Below, piece by piece: positions 7,699-16,362 of a stretch of 64,000 nucleotides of DNA (position 1 is the first letter of the stretch; every line of letters begins with the position of its first letter). Position numbers and translations under genes: made by a program. Origin of the DNA: Streptomyces virginiae (GTDB lineage: Bacteria > Actinomycetota > Actinomycetes > Streptomycetales > Streptomycetaceae); contig NZ_JOAK01000006.1 in assembly GCF_000720455.1 (NCBI RefSeq), positions 372,001 through 436,000 of the forward strand. Reading direction: 5' to 3'. Below the pieces are notes generated by a model that worked only from the letters and a program-made list of their open reading frames with translations, was not told where the DNA came from and did no database searches.

Positions 7699-8337
7699 AT
7701 GGCCACCGCAACGATCACCGGGAACGTCGTCAATCTCGGCGTCGAGGGCGCCACACCGCTCCAGCTGACCATGTCCCTGCAGCGCCACTCCTACCGGCAC
7801 TGCGCCAACAGCGCCTCGGGAGCGCTCAACAGCCTCTTCCACTCGACCGTCGACGACGCCACGTTCGTCGCGGAGGCCGTCGAGGTCGGTGAAATGATCG
7901 AGGAGCTGCTGCTGAAGGCCGGCGGCAAGTGGGCCTCGCTCTTCGGCAAGACCCTCACGGTCGGTTCGCGCCGCACCTACCTCGTCGACAACAGCTCCCT
8001 GAACCCCAACGGTTCGCCCAACCACTTCTTCGTCACGGGCGGCGACGGCGTCTGGGCGAAGATCCCCCAGTTCGACTACGTCGCCGCCCGCGACGTCCGC
8101 CGCGTCGAGGAGGCGATCGCCACCCGCCAGGAGCGCAAGGACAAGTACGACTACCTGGACCCGAAGAAGTTCGCGGCGAAGCAGGCGGAGCAGGCGGAGT
8201 CCGGCGGCCGGGACAACCCGGTGGTGGTGGCCGTGGTGGCCGCACGCGTGAGCCTCGGCCAGGCCTCCCGTGACGACAAGGCCCTCATCGCGGCCTCCGG
8301 CCGCAAGGACATCGTCGACCTTCTCCGCAACCGCTGA
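7699..8337 (+). CDS. Conserved-looking cytosolic protein, family unrecognised
   Basis: 212 aa with no signal peptide or membrane helix; GAGGGGGAT precedes ATG 7699. Codon use is normal for the replicon. I do not recognise a family. Visible features: a Cys in RHSYRHCANSASGALNSLFHS, a central VGSRRTYLVDNSSLNPNGSPNHFFVTGGDGVWAKIPQFDYVAARD segment that looks like a folded beta domain, and a charged helical C-terminal third (RRVEEAIATRQERKDKYDYLDPKKFAAKQAEQAE). It stands alone between the sigma operon and a secreted protein gene, with its own terminator. Function unknown. Confidence 0.7.
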   Translation: MATATITGNVVNLGVEGATPLQLTMSLQRHSYRHCANSASGALNSLFHSTVDDATFVAEAVEVGEMIEELLLKAGGKWASLFGKTLTVGSRRTYLVDNSSLNPNGSPNHFFVTGGDGVWAKIPQFDYVAARDVRRVEEAIATRQERKDKYDYLDPKKFAAKQAEQAESGGRDNPVVVAVVAARVSLGQASRDDKALIAASGRKDIVDLLRNR

Positions 8338-8355
8338 CCGGCCTCCCCGCCGGAA

Positions 8356-8389
8356 CGGGTGCCGCGCCGGCATCCCGGCCCGGCACCCG
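8356..8389 (+). terminator. Terminator hairpin
   Basis: CGGGTGCCG (8356-8364) and CGGCACCCG (8381-8389) form a perfect 9-bp stem 19 bases after the stop of the unrecognised gene. Confidence 0.6.
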
Positions 8390-8578
8390 GCCCGCTTTCG
8401 GATTGTCCGCGGACAACACCGGTTGTCCGCCTCCCTCATGGGCGTTGACCTGCGGATACGGTTCGTCCCCGGTCCGGACAACGCGGCCGCCGGACAGAGT
8501 GGTGCCTGCTTCAGGAGGATCCGGCCTCCGCCGCCCGGCCCCGGGCGGATTGCCATCCACTCACCAGGAGACACGTTG

Positions 8579-8971
8579 ATGGGGATGAACAGCATGAGGA
8601 CCAACGGCCGCCTCGCCGGCCGTGCGCTGGCGACACTCGCCCTCGGACTGTCGGCGGTCGCGATCGCGGCAGCTCCGGCACCGGCCGCCACGGACGGCGA
8701 AGACACCGCGCTGGCGTGCACGCCCTGGCGGGAGTGGCGCGGCGAAGGCGGCGGCAGCGGCGACATCTGTGACGGTGCGCGGGCCACCGGAACCATCTAC
8801 GACGCGAAGGCCGACGGCCGGTGCCCGTTCATCAAGTTCTACTACGCGGGCGGCGGACACAAGTCCAGCGCGAGCGTCGGCCCGGCCGGCACCAGCAAGT
8901 GGATCGAAGTGTGGGCGGACAACGGCAAGTACTTCAACGGCACGGCATCGGTGGAGTGGCGCTCCTGCTGA
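8579..8971 (+). CDS. Small secreted protein with four cysteines
   Basis: 130 aa. Met 8579 has AGGAG eight bases upstream. A signal peptide (RALATLALGLSAVAIAAAPAPAA) is followed by about 95 residues with four Cys, likely forming two disulfides (ACTPW, ICDGA, RCPFI, WRSC end). The repeating aromatic/Gly pattern FIKFYYAGGGHKSSASVGPAGTSKWIEVWADNGKYFNGTASVEW suggests a compact beta sheet protein. I do not recognise the family; similar orphan exoproteins are common in Streptomyces. It has no operon partner. Confidence 0.65.
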   Translation: MGMNSMRTNGRLAGRALATLALGLSAVAIAAAPAPAATDGEDTALACTPWREWRGEGGGSGDICDGARATGTIYDAKADGRCPFIKFYYAGGGHKSSASVGPAGTSKWIEVWADNGKYFNGTASVEWRSC

Positions 8972-9027
8972 TGCCCGCCGCAGGATGACCCGCGGGCCGT
9001 ACGGGGGCGGCCGGGGTCGCGGAGGGA

Positions 9028-9065
9028 GCCGGCGGGCAGGGGCGCTCACGCCCTTGCCCGCCGGC
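9028..9065. terminator. Strong bidirectional hairpin
   Basis: A 17-bp stem (9028-9044 with 9049-9065, one G-T wobble) with a 4-base loop lies between the convergent secreted-protein and methyltransferase genes. Confidence 0.75.
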
Positions 9066-9191
9066 ACCCGCGACCGGGCCGTCACGTGTTGACGAGCGCG
9101 AGCGCCGACACCGGCTCGGGCCGCAGCCGCGGTCGTCCGGTTTGGCCGACCGGCCGTGCCCGAGGGGGTCGATCCGGACCGGGCCCGGTGG

Positions 9192-9821
9192 TCAGGGCAT
9201 GCGGCGGGCGTAGCAGAACAGGTGTTCCTCCGGGACCGCCCCGTCGTCGGCGGGCCGGAACGTCGCGGTGTGGTGGTGCAGTACCTCCAGGCCCCGGTCG
9301 GCGAGCCGGGCCAGGTGGTCTTCCGTGGAGAGGCTGCTGACGGTGACCTCGTGGCCCATCCACTCGATGTCCAGGCCCCGGATGTCCCCCGGCACCGTGG
9401 CCATCACGAAGTACCCGCCGGGTGCGGTCCACGAGGCCATCCGGTCCAGCGCCGCCGCCACCTCCGGCTGGTCCATGACCAGCAGCGGGAAGAAGGAGCA
9501 CACCGCGTCGAAGCCGCCCGGCGGGGGCGTGTAGGTGCGTACGTCGGCCTGTTCGAAGCGGGCTCCCGGGACCCTGGCGCGGGCCAGGGCGACCATGGCC
9601 GCCGAGACGTCGATGCCGGTCACGTCGCAGCCGGCCCGGACCAGCGTCTCGGCGGTGGGCCGTCCGGTGCCGCTTCCCACGTCCAGTACGCGGGCTCCCG
9701 CGGGCAGCCGGGTCGTGAGCCAGTCGAGGGCCTCGATCTGGCCGGGCACCTGCCCGAACACCTCCTCGTAGCGCTCCCCCAGCGCGTCGAACACCTCTGC
9801 CGCTGACTTGCGTCGACCCAT
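9192..9821 (-). CDS. Class I SAM-dependent methyltransferase
   Basis: 209 aa. Motif I is VLDVGSGTGRPTAETL, motif II acid GIDVSAAMVALAR, motif III region FEQADVRTY and post-motif FDAVCSFFPLL, i.e. a Methyltransf_25/11 Rossmann fold that moves a methyl group from S-adenosylmethionine. Substrate is unknown; the C-terminal half has no obvious extra domain. Start 9821 has AAGGGG at 8 bases; the earlier in-frame Met at 9854 lacks one. Transcribed alone or with the YbjQ gene 46 bases upstream. Confidence 0.85.
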   Translation of the reverse strand: MGRRKSAAEVFDALGERYEEVFGQVPGQIEALDWLTTRLPAGARVLDVGSGTGRPTAETLVRAGCDVTGIDVSAAMVALARARVPGARFEQADVRTYTPPPGGFDAVCSFFPLLVMDQPEVAAALDRMASWTAPGGYFVMATVPGDIRGLDIEWMGHEVTVSSLSTEDHLARLADRGLEVLHHHTATFRPADDGAVPEEHLFCYARRMP

Positions 9822-9867
9822 CGGCCCGCCCCTTCGTCTCCGGAGGGCAACCACCGTACAAGGACGG

Positions 9868-10242
9868 TCAGGTGGAGGCGGGGACCAGCACGACGGCCGT
9901 CCCGTAGGCGCACACCTCGGTCCCGACGTCGGCCGCGTCGGTGACGTCGAAGCGCATCATCAGCACGGCGTTCGCACCGCGCGCCTTGGCCTGTTCGATG
10001 AGCCGGTCCATCGCCTGGTTGCGGGTCTGGACCAGGGTCTTGGTGAGGCCCTTCAGTTCACCGCCGATCATCGACTTGAGTCCGGCGCCGATCTGGCTGC
10101 CCAGGTGGCGGGAGCGCACGGTGAGGCCGAAGACCTCGCCGATGACCCGCTCGACCCGGTAGCCGGGGACGTCGTTGGTCGTCACGACGAGGACGCCGCT
10201 CTCGTGTGCGCCGGCTCCGCCGCCGTAGTCATCGATACCCAT
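9868..10242 (-). CDS. YbjQ/UPF0145 family protein
   Basis: 124 aa. After a Gly-rich start, the protein matches the YbjQ pattern throughout: VLVVTTNDVPGYRVERVIGEVFGLTVRS, the KGLTKTLVQTRNQAMDRLIEQAKARGANAVLMMRFD helix-strand unit, and a short beta end (GTEVCAYGTAVVLV). YbjQ proteins form pentamers and are sometimes described as putative heavy-metal-binding, but no function is proven. No strong RBS is seen before ATG 10242. Confidence 0.85.
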   Translation of the reverse strand: MGIDDYGGGAGAHESGVLVVTTNDVPGYRVERVIGEVFGLTVRSRHLGSQIGAGLKSMIGGELKGLTKTLVQTRNQAMDRLIEQAKARGANAVLMMRFDVTDAADVGTEVCAYGTAVVLVPAST

Positions 10243-10822
10243 GCGCCCCACTCTGGCGCGCCCCGCCCGCAGCCGCATCCGGGAGGGCCGGCGATCAGCG
10301 CATTCGGGCGGCCGGCGCCGCGGCAGGGCGGGCGACCCGGTGAACGGCCGGTCACGGCACCAGGCCGAACAGGAACCGGCCGTCGACGACGGGTACGGAC
10401 GGCATCCGCGTCCCCCTCCCGGTCGCGGCGCGGACCCGGGCCGCCTCCGGATGTCCGGCGAAGCGCACGCCAAACCCCCTTGCGTACTCCCCTGGTTGTA
10501 CGGGGACACCACCCAACGCGGTAGGCCGGTCTCAACCCTTGGATGGGCGCGGCAGCGAGCGCCGCGCCCGTACATTGCTGGTCTGTCGGCCGCACGGCCG
10601 GCACGGCCCTGTCCCCCCGGGGCCCGCTGCGCGGCCGTGCCCGTACGGGGGCGGGCACGGCCGCCACACTCCGGTGGACAGATTGGTCATATCGGGCTAA
10701 AAGCCGGTGAGTCATCGGGGCTGCGGGTCCGGTCCTGGTCATAGTCGTCCCTGGCAACCGTCGGTTGTCATCCCGTGCCGCGCGCCGCGGCCGGTCGGAC
10801 GTCTTCACAGAGGAGTCGGCTC
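10243..10822. other. 580-bp intergenic region, no gene seen
   Basis: Between the YbjQ start and the SH3-protein start. It contains GC-rich partial inverted repeats around 10590-10665 (CGGCCGTGCCCG and CGGGCACGGCCG as arms, 10632-10643 and 10651-10662) and an A/T richer patch at 10680-10720, a possible promoter for the SH3 gene. No supported coding region or RNA gene. Confidence 0.5.
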
Positions 10823-11293
10823 ATGCTGAAGCCCACCAGAACCATCCTCGCTCTCGCCACCGGAAGCCTGGTTCTCGGTCTGGTCGGGGTGGGCGCCGCC
10901 GTCGCGGACGAGGGTCCGCGGGAGATCATCGTCGGCGAGGTGCCCGCGTCCGCGCAGCCCGGCGAGTACCCGTACGACAAGTACGCCTTCGGCAAGGTCG
11001 TCTCCAAGGGCCCGCTGAAGGTCCGCAGCAAGCCGACCACCGAGTCCCGCGCCGTCGGCCACGTGCAGCCGAACAGCAAGGTCGAGATCGAGTGCAAGAA
11101 GTACGGCGAGAACGTCGCCGGCAACCGCATCTGGTACCGCCTGCACGAGGACCGCGACAACTGGGAGAACGGCTCCGGCCGCGAGGACCGCGAGGAGCGC
11201 CAGGACCCCAACCGCGCAAAGGCCTACGAGAAGGAGCGCTGGGTCTCCGCCCGCTACGTCAAGAACCTCTCCGAGGTGAAGTACTGCCGCTGA
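10823..11293 (+). CDS. Secreted SH3-like domain protein
   Basis: 156 aa. GAGGAG-like sequence (10810-10815) precedes ATG 10823. A signal peptide (TILALATGSLVLGLVGVGAAVADE) leads to a bacterial SH3-type domain: GKVVSKGPLKVRSKPTTESRAVGHVQPNSKVEIECKKYGENVAGNRIWYRL, then a charged insert rich in Glu/Asp/Arg (GSGREDREERQDPNRAK) and the closing strand RWVSARYVKNL. Two Cys (IECKK and the C-terminal YCR) may pair. SH3b domains of this type usually bind cell wall peptides. The gene ends 7 bases from the convergent NYN gene. Confidence 0.75.
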   Translation: MLKPTRTILALATGSLVLGLVGVGAAVADEGPREIIVGEVPASAQPGEYPYDKYAFGKVVSKGPLKVRSKPTTESRAVGHVQPNSKVEIECKKYGENVAGNRIWYRLHEDRDNWENGSGREDREERQDPNRAKAYEKERWVSARYVKNLSEVKYCR

Positions 11294-11300
11294 CCCGTGG

Positions 11301-11669
11301 TCAGTCCACCGGGCGTACGGCACGCGGTCCCACGCACCGCGCACCGTACGCCCGGACCCGTGTCCGCAGTTCACGGTCGGCCGTGACCACGACCACCGGG
11401 CAGCCGTCCTCCGCACGGGCCGCGGCCAGCTCCACGATCAGGTCGTCACCGCTGCCGGTCGCCGCCTCGACCCGTACGCCGGGCACGGACCCGACGCCGC
11501 GGGCGGCGCCCTCGACGACGAGGACGATCTCCTCGTCGTCCTCCCGGCCGACGGCCCGGGCGGCCAGCATGTCGCGCAGCTGTTCGGCGGCGCCGCGCCG
11601 GTCGCGCCACCAGCCGTCCGGCACGGACCCGACGACGTTCGCGGCATCGACGATCAGCACTGTCCTCAC
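11301..11669 (-). CDS. NYN-type (PIN-like) predicted RNase
   Basis: 122 aa. The start VLIVDAANVVGSVPDGWWRDR has the Asp-Ala-Asn of the NYN/YacP fold, with a second acidic site in GSGDDLIVELAA and a third in VVVVTADRELRTRVRAYGA, the typical spacing of the metal-binding acids in PIN-like nucleases. Family members act on RNA or have unknown targets. It lies 21 bases downstream of the RNA-repair ligase gene on the same strand, so the two are likely co-transcribed; a predicted nuclease beside an RNA repair enzyme is suggestive. Catalysis is not proven. Confidence 0.7.
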   Translation of the reverse strand: MRTVLIVDAANVVGSVPDGWWRDRRGAAEQLRDMLAARAVGREDDEEIVLVVEGAARGVGSVPGVRVEAATGSGDDLIVELAAARAEDGCPVVVVTADRELRTRVRAYGARCVGPRAVRPVD

Positions 11670-11690
11670 CCGGACAATCTAGGCCGTGTC

Positions 11691-14030
11691 CTAGAAGTCG
11701 CCGTAGTTGACCTGCCAGGTGGGCAGGCCCATGCGGCGCCAGACCGCGACGACTCGGTCCCTGTCGTCGAGCGACACCCGCACCGCGTACCGGTGGCGGA
11801 CGTGCGCGTCGAACAGCTCCGCCTTGACCACGTCGTCGCGGCGGGTGTCGCCCGCCGCGCGCATCCACAGCTCGTCGTACGGCACCGCGTGCCGGCGCAG
11901 CCAGGCCTCGGTCTGCGGCCGGTACTCCTCGCCACGGCCCGAGAGCAGGACGATCACGTCGCCGTCCGCGCGCCGGAAGGCGTCCAGCGCGTGCCGTACC
12001 GACTCGTTGAGCAGGTCGAGCTCGCAGCGCGTGAAGTCGTACGGCCCCCGGTCGCCGGTGAGCGCGAGCGTGCCGTCGATGTCGCACATCACCGCCGTCG
12101 GCAGCGCCGGGTCGGGGACGTACTCCGTGACGGGCGGCGCGGCCACCGCACCGGAACCGCCGTTCATCCATTCCGTCGTCAGCCGCCAGCCGCCCTTGCG
12201 GGCGTTGCGGTGCTTCTCGGCCAGGACGCGGATGATCTCCTCGCCGACCTGGCGCTCACGGGCGGCGTCCCGGCGCAGGCACTCCTCCAGCGGGACGTCG
12301 GTGAAGTCGTGCACGACGAAGGTCGCGAGACCGCCGACCGCCGCTTTCAGCCGCTTCGGGATGTGCTTGGTCAGGTGGGTGTTGTCGACGACCACGTCGA
12401 AGCCGCCGTCGACGGCCGCGCGGACCGCCGCGTCCTGGACCGCCAGAACGGTCTGCTCGTGCGCGAAGCTGCGCCCCCGCGCGGGGTCCGGCAGGTCGAG
12501 CATGGCCCGCAGGTCGTCGAGGTTGACCCGGCGCATACGGCCGCCGGCCTCGGCCTGGAGGGCGCGCGCGGCCGTCGTCTTGCCCGAGGCGGGCAGGCCC
12601 GTCATGACGTGGACGACGGGCAGCGGGGCCTCCCGCCGCGCGGGACGGCCGGTCCGGTCCGCCGCCGGAGCCGGGATCCGCGGCGCCGCGCCGGGCGTGC
12701 GGGTGGGCGCGGCGGCGGGCGGGCGGGGACGCTCCTGCGCGGACGCGGTCCGGTCCCCCTCCTCGGAGAGGGTCCGGTTCTCGGCCACGGAACCGGTCCG
12801 GTGAGCCGCCTCGGACCCCGTGCTGTTCTCCTCGTCGGTGATGTACGGGTCGGCGGTCTCCGGCCGAACCTGGCGCCAGGTCGTGAGCTCGGTCGACCGG
12901 CCGTCGAGCCGCATGAACATCGCGGGCCGGACGGTGCGGTCGGGCAGCTGCGCGACCGCCCGGGCGAAGGCACCCCGGTCGGCGGTCAGGTGCGCCAGAC
13001 CCGCGTACGCCTCGTCGATCGCGCGCTCGTGGCGGGCGGCGGCCTCCTCCAGGCCGGCGACGACCTCGCGCACCCAGTGGTCGAACTCGTCGGGCACCTG
13101 CTCCAGCAGGGCGTCCAGGGGCTTTCCGCCCGAGGCCTCGATCTCGGCGACGGTGCAGTTCAGGCCCTGCGCGAGCTGCTTGGCGGGCAGGCCGGCGAAA
13201 CGCTGCACGCCATGACCGCGCCAGACGTCCCGCGCGGTCACGCCGGTGAGCACCTTGTGGAGCCGTACGTATTCGGACAGCTTGGCCTTGGCGCGGACGC
13301 CGGAGGCGAAGCGCAGTACGAAGCCCTCGGCGTCCATTCCGTTCGCGCGGGCACCGCCGGGCAGGGTGTTGGACTCGGTCAGCGCGAGCAGCTCGTCGAG
13401 GGGCATGGCGGGCCACACCGTGACGACGGAGCCGATCCCGGCCCAGTGGGCCGCGGCCTCGGCGAGCGGCACCTCGGTGCCGTCCAGGCCGAAGGCGGCG
13501 AGGAGGACGAGGTCGCGGCGGTCGCCGTAGTCGACGACGATGCGGTTCTGCGGGTAGAGGATCTCCGCGAGGTAGGTGGTGCCCGGGTGCAGGGCCGCGG
13601 TGTCCGCGCCGTCGAGCCGGCGCTGCGCCCAGACGGCCTGGGCGCTGATGAAGGAACCCTTGGACGCGACCCGCCAGCGGCCCGCGTAGTGGAAGACGAT
13701 CGCGAGGCTGCCGTCGACCTTGTCGTACACCTCGAAGGGCTCGTCGGGGAGGGCCGGGGCGTACGGCTGACCCGACTCGTGCTCGCCGACGTTGAAGAAC
13801 TTCGGCAGCGGCAGGGCGACGACCGCGCCGGTCTCGTCGTCCGCGACGAGTCCGCGGCAGCGCGTGGTGACCTCGTTCCAGACGCGCTCGTACTGCGCCG
13901 TCCGCGTGTACGTGTAGATGGACAGCGGCAGCTCTGGGTGCGACTTGCGGGTCACGTACCCGGCGTCGATCGAGTCGGCCAGCGCCTGGGCGGGCAGCAG
14001 GTCGTGCAGAGTCAGGGTCGCCTGGCTCAT
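11691..14030 (-). CDS. Tripartite RNA repair enzyme: RNA ligase-kinase-phosphatase
   Basis: 779 aa, three enzymes in one chain. Residues about 1-380 are a T4 Rnl1-like RNA ligase: nucleotidyl-acceptor Lys104 in YDKVDGS, then RVASKGSF, LAEILYP, EGFVLRF and KAKLSEYVRLHK as the remaining nucleotidyltransferase motifs. A low-complexity linker (about 400-465, with HRTGS/NRTLS/DRTAS units) leads to a P-loop kinase (GLPASGKTT, Lys484; VVDNTHLTK) and an HAD phosphatase (CDIDGTLAL, Asp650 and Asp652; LLSGRGEEYR). The kinase-phosphatase half resembles T4 Pnkp. It should heal 2',3'-cyclic phosphate/3'-phosphate and 5'-OH ends and seal them. Precedes a NYN protein. Confidence 0.88.
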   Translation of the reverse strand: MSQATLTLHDLLPAQALADSIDAGYVTRKSHPELPLSIYTYTRTAQYERVWNEVTTRCRGLVADDETGAVVALPLPKFFNVGEHESGQPYAPALPDEPFEVYDKVDGSLAIVFHYAGRWRVASKGSFISAQAVWAQRRLDGADTAALHPGTTYLAEILYPQNRIVVDYGDRRDLVLLAAFGLDGTEVPLAEAAAHWAGIGSVVTVWPAMPLDELLALTESNTLPGGARANGMDAEGFVLRFASGVRAKAKLSEYVRLHKVLTGVTARDVWRGHGVQRFAGLPAKQLAQGLNCTVAEIEASGGKPLDALLEQVPDEFDHWVREVVAGLEEAAARHERAIDEAYAGLAHLTADRGAFARAVAQLPDRTVRPAMFMRLDGRSTELTTWRQVRPETADPYITDEENSTGSEAAHRTGSVAENRTLSEEGDRTASAQERPRPPAAAPTRTPGAAPRIPAPAADRTGRPARREAPLPVVHVMTGLPASGKTTAARALQAEAGGRMRRVNLDDLRAMLDLPDPARGRSFAHEQTVLAVQDAAVRAAVDGGFDVVVDNTHLTKHIPKRLKAAVGGLATFVVHDFTDVPLEECLRRDAARERQVGEEIIRVLAEKHRNARKGGWRLTTEWMNGGSGAVAAPPVTEYVPDPALPTAVMCDIDGTLALTGDRGPYDFTRCELDLLNESVRHALDAFRRADGDVIVLLSGRGEEYRPQTEAWLRRHAVPYDELWMRAAGDTRRDDVVKAELFDAHVRHRYAVRVSLDDRDRVVAVWRRMGLPTWQVNYGDF

Positions 14031-14087
14031 GGGGTCCTCCCGGTTTGAGATGGCTCATTCTCGCCTGCGGGAGGGTGTGCCCGGTAC

Positions 14088-14774
14088 TCAATTACCCCTG
14101 GTCCGGGCACCTCCCAGGCGGTTGATGTCCGCGGGCCGCAGGATGTGGCCGGGGACCTCGGTGCCGGGAGTGGCGACGGCGATCATGGCGCGGCCGAAGG
14201 CCTCGGAGGTGATGACGAGGTCGGGTGCGAACCGCCGCAGCAGCGGGACCAGCGGCGCGGTGACGGCGTAGAGGACGCGGTAGAGCCGGGTCCTGGACGG
14301 TACGCCGCGCACCGGCTGGACGATGCCCGGGCGGAACATGTAGGCGCGGAAGGGCAGTTCCAGCAGCTCGTTCTCGGTCCGCCCCTTGACGCGGGCCCAC
14401 ATGGAACGGCCCCGTCCGGTGCTGTCGGTGCCCTCTCCGGAGACGTAGACGAAGGTCATTCCGGGGTTGGCGGCGGCCAGCGGCCGGGCCACGGCGAGGG
14501 TCAGGTCGTGGGTGACGCGCCGGTATTCCTCCTCCTTCATGCCGACGGAGGAGACTCCGAGGCAGAAGAAGCAGGCGTCGTACGCGGCCGGGTCGACACC
14601 GGCGGCGGTCAGGTCGGACGGGTCGTCCTGCACCCGCTCGCGCAGTTTGGGGTGGGTGACGCCGAGCGGACGGCGTCCGACGGCCAGGACGGCGTCGACG
14701 GAGTCGTCGCGCAGGCATTCGCGCAGGACGCCCCGGCCCAGCATCCCGGTCGCGCCGAAGAGGATGACGTTCAC
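14088..14774 (-). CDS. NAD(P)-binding epimerase-like protein
   Basis: 228 aa from GTG 14774. The first residues NVILFGATGMLGRGVLRE contain the GxxGxxG dinucleotide motif, followed by VLAVGRRPL and the strand FFCLGVSSVGMKEEEYRRV. This is the short atypical SDR type related to HTATIP2/YbjT oxidoreductases, which lack much of the usual substrate domain. VYVSGEGTDSTGRGRSMWARVKGRTENELL takes the place of the catalytic SDR tail (K in ARVKG). Substrate unknown. It ends 57 bases upstream of the RNA ligase start on the same strand. Confidence 0.8.
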   Translation of the reverse strand: MNVILFGATGMLGRGVLRECLRDDSVDAVLAVGRRPLGVTHPKLRERVQDDPSDLTAAGVDPAAYDACFFCLGVSSVGMKEEEYRRVTHDLTLAVARPLAAANPGMTFVYVSGEGTDSTGRGRSMWARVKGRTENELLELPFRAYMFRPGIVQPVRGVPSRTRLYRVLYAVTAPLVPLLRRFAPDLVITSEAFGRAMIAVATPGTEVPGHILRPADINRLGGARTRGN

Positions 14775-14871
14775 CCGTGGAAGCGTAGGCCGTGCCGGGC
14801 GTTCGCGCGCGGGGGCGGGGCGGCGGCCGGGACGGGCAGGAGGGCGGGGGCGGCGGGGCCCGGTGTGCGCC

Positions 14872-15306
14872 TCAGTGGGAGACGCAGAGTTCGTTGCCCT
14901 GGGGGTCGGCGAGGGTCGTCCACGCGCTCGGGCCCTGACGGCCCTCGTGGAGGTGCTTCGCGCCCTTGGCGACGAGGCGTTCGACCAGCGCCTGCGGGTC
15001 GTCCTCGCCGGTCCGCACGTCGAGGTGCACACGGTTCTTGACGGTCTTGGGCTCCGGGACGAACTGGAAGAGGATGCGGGGCGCGCGTTCGAGCCCCTCC
15101 GGGTGGCGGATCGCCGCGCCCGCCTTCCAGACGAGGGTGCCGCGGTGGGTGGTGGTGTCGTCCTCGGTCGCGTGCCCCGCGGCGATCAGGCCGCGGATGA
15201 ACGGCTCGTCGCTGGGCTCCACTTCCCAGCCGAGGGCGTCGGCCCACCAGTCGGCGAGCGGGTGCGGGTCGGGCGAGTCGATGGTCACCTGGAACGTGTA
15301 CGCCAT
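14872..15306 (-). CDS. VOC/glyoxalase-like protein
   Basis: 144 aa, two beta-alpha-beta-beta-beta units of the VOC superfamily: FQVTIDSPDPHPLADWWADALGWEVEP and NRVHLDVRTGEDDPQALVERLVAKGAKHLHEG, ending TLADPQGNELCVSH. The metal ligand pattern is partial (His in VHLDV, Glu in GNELCV), as in Glyoxalase_6 members. Enzymatic, binding or resistance roles occur in the family; none can be chosen here. Confidence 0.82.
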   Translation of the reverse strand: MAYTFQVTIDSPDPHPLADWWADALGWEVEPSDEPFIRGLIAAGHATEDDTTTHRGTLVWKAGAAIRHPEGLERAPRILFQFVPEPKTVKNRVHLDVRTGEDDPQALVERLVAKGAKHLHEGRQGPSAWTTLADPQGNELCVSH

Positions 15307-15408
15307 GCCGGGACCCTACTGACCGGGCGTCGGCCGCGCCACAGGAGCGGCGCGCGGGGGGCCCGCCCGCGGACCCGGCCTGCCCGGGCCTGACCGGCAG
15401 GACACCCC

Positions 15409-16362
15409 CTACGGGGCCGGGGTGCGCCGGGCGGTGAGGTGGGAGGCGAGCAGTACGGAGAAGGTGAACAGCCAGGCGGCCACGGCGATCCAGAGCAGGA
15501 CCTCGCCCAGGGGCACCAGCCAGGCGATGCCGGCCGGGTCCGCGACGGAGAGGCAGGCGGTGGAGGTCATGCCGAGCGGGAAGACGGTGGCCCAGCGGCG
15601 GATGTCGTAGCGCGGCCGGGGGTGGCGCAGTTCGGCGGTGAGGAGGACTACGTACCAGACGAGGGACAGCGCGAGCGCGACGAGCGTGACGGTGCGCAGG
15701 GCCGTGTGCGCCGAACCCGACCAGACGGGTGACGCGGTGAGTTTGGAGCCGGCCAGCGCGGAGATGGAGAGCGCCCCGCCCGCCACCCAGTGGTCGCCCG
15801 CCCCGCCCACCACCTCGTGCAGGTCGAAGCGGAAGAAGGCGGCCACGTACAGCAGCAGCCCGAGGCAGAAGGCGGCCAGCGCCGCCCGGGCCAGCCAGTC
15901 CTGGCGGTCGACGGCGGCGAGCACCGCCGCCAGGAGGGCAAGACCCTGCGTGGCCACGCAGCCGAGGAAGGCACCCCCGGGCATGCGGCCGCGCCAGTGC
16001 CGCACGACGTTGAGCAGGAGGCCGGGCCAGACGAGCGCGGCCAGCGCGAGCAGGGCGGCGGCCGGGGTCTGCCAGCCGAACTGGGAGAGCCGGGTGCCGA
16101 GGACGGTGGTGGCGGCGACGGCCGTCAGGGCCGCCGGGGTGTCGGCCTCGGCACGGAACCGCCCGCGCTCGCCCAGCAGCCGCGCCGTGAAGTCGACGGC
16201 GAGTACGAGCCACAGGGCGACGGCGATGACGAAGGCGACCAGCGACAGGGCCTCGTGTCCCGTCATGTGCAGCGCGACGGAGAGGATGCCCGCGGCCATG
16301 ACGGCGGCTCCCGCCGCCGGCGGGAGACCCGCCCACCAGCCCGGGCCGGGGAGGATGCTCAC
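15409..16362 (-). CDS. TDT family transporter (tellurite-resistance/dicarboxylate type)
   Basis: About 317 aa with nine to ten membrane helices. The opening LPPAAGAAVMAAGILSVALH is a diverged form of the TDT family start (usually P-x-F-G-M-VMGTGI), and the rest is a string of hydrophobic helices separated by short Arg loops (RHWRGRMPGG, RHPRPRYDIRRW). Relatives include TehA and SLAC1-like anion channels. The start is uncertain: GTG 16362 fits family length, but its GGAGG is only one base away; in-frame codons up to 16473 extend it with an unlikely Arg/Pro leader. Confidence 0.7.
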   Translation of the reverse strand: MSILPGPGWWAGLPPAAGAAVMAAGILSVALHMTGHEALSLVAFVIAVALWLVLAVDFTARLLGERGRFRAEADTPAALTAVAATTVLGTRLSQFGWQTPAAALLALAALVWPGLLLNVVRHWRGRMPGGAFLGCVATQGLALLAAVLAAVDRQDWLARAALAAFCLGLLLYVAAFFRFDLHEVVGGAGDHWVAGGALSISALAGSKLTASPVWSGSAHTALRTVTLVALALSLVWYVVLLTAELRHPRPRYDIRRWATVFPLGMTSTACLSVADPAGIAWLVPLGEVLLWIAVAAWLFTFSVLLASHLTARRTPAP

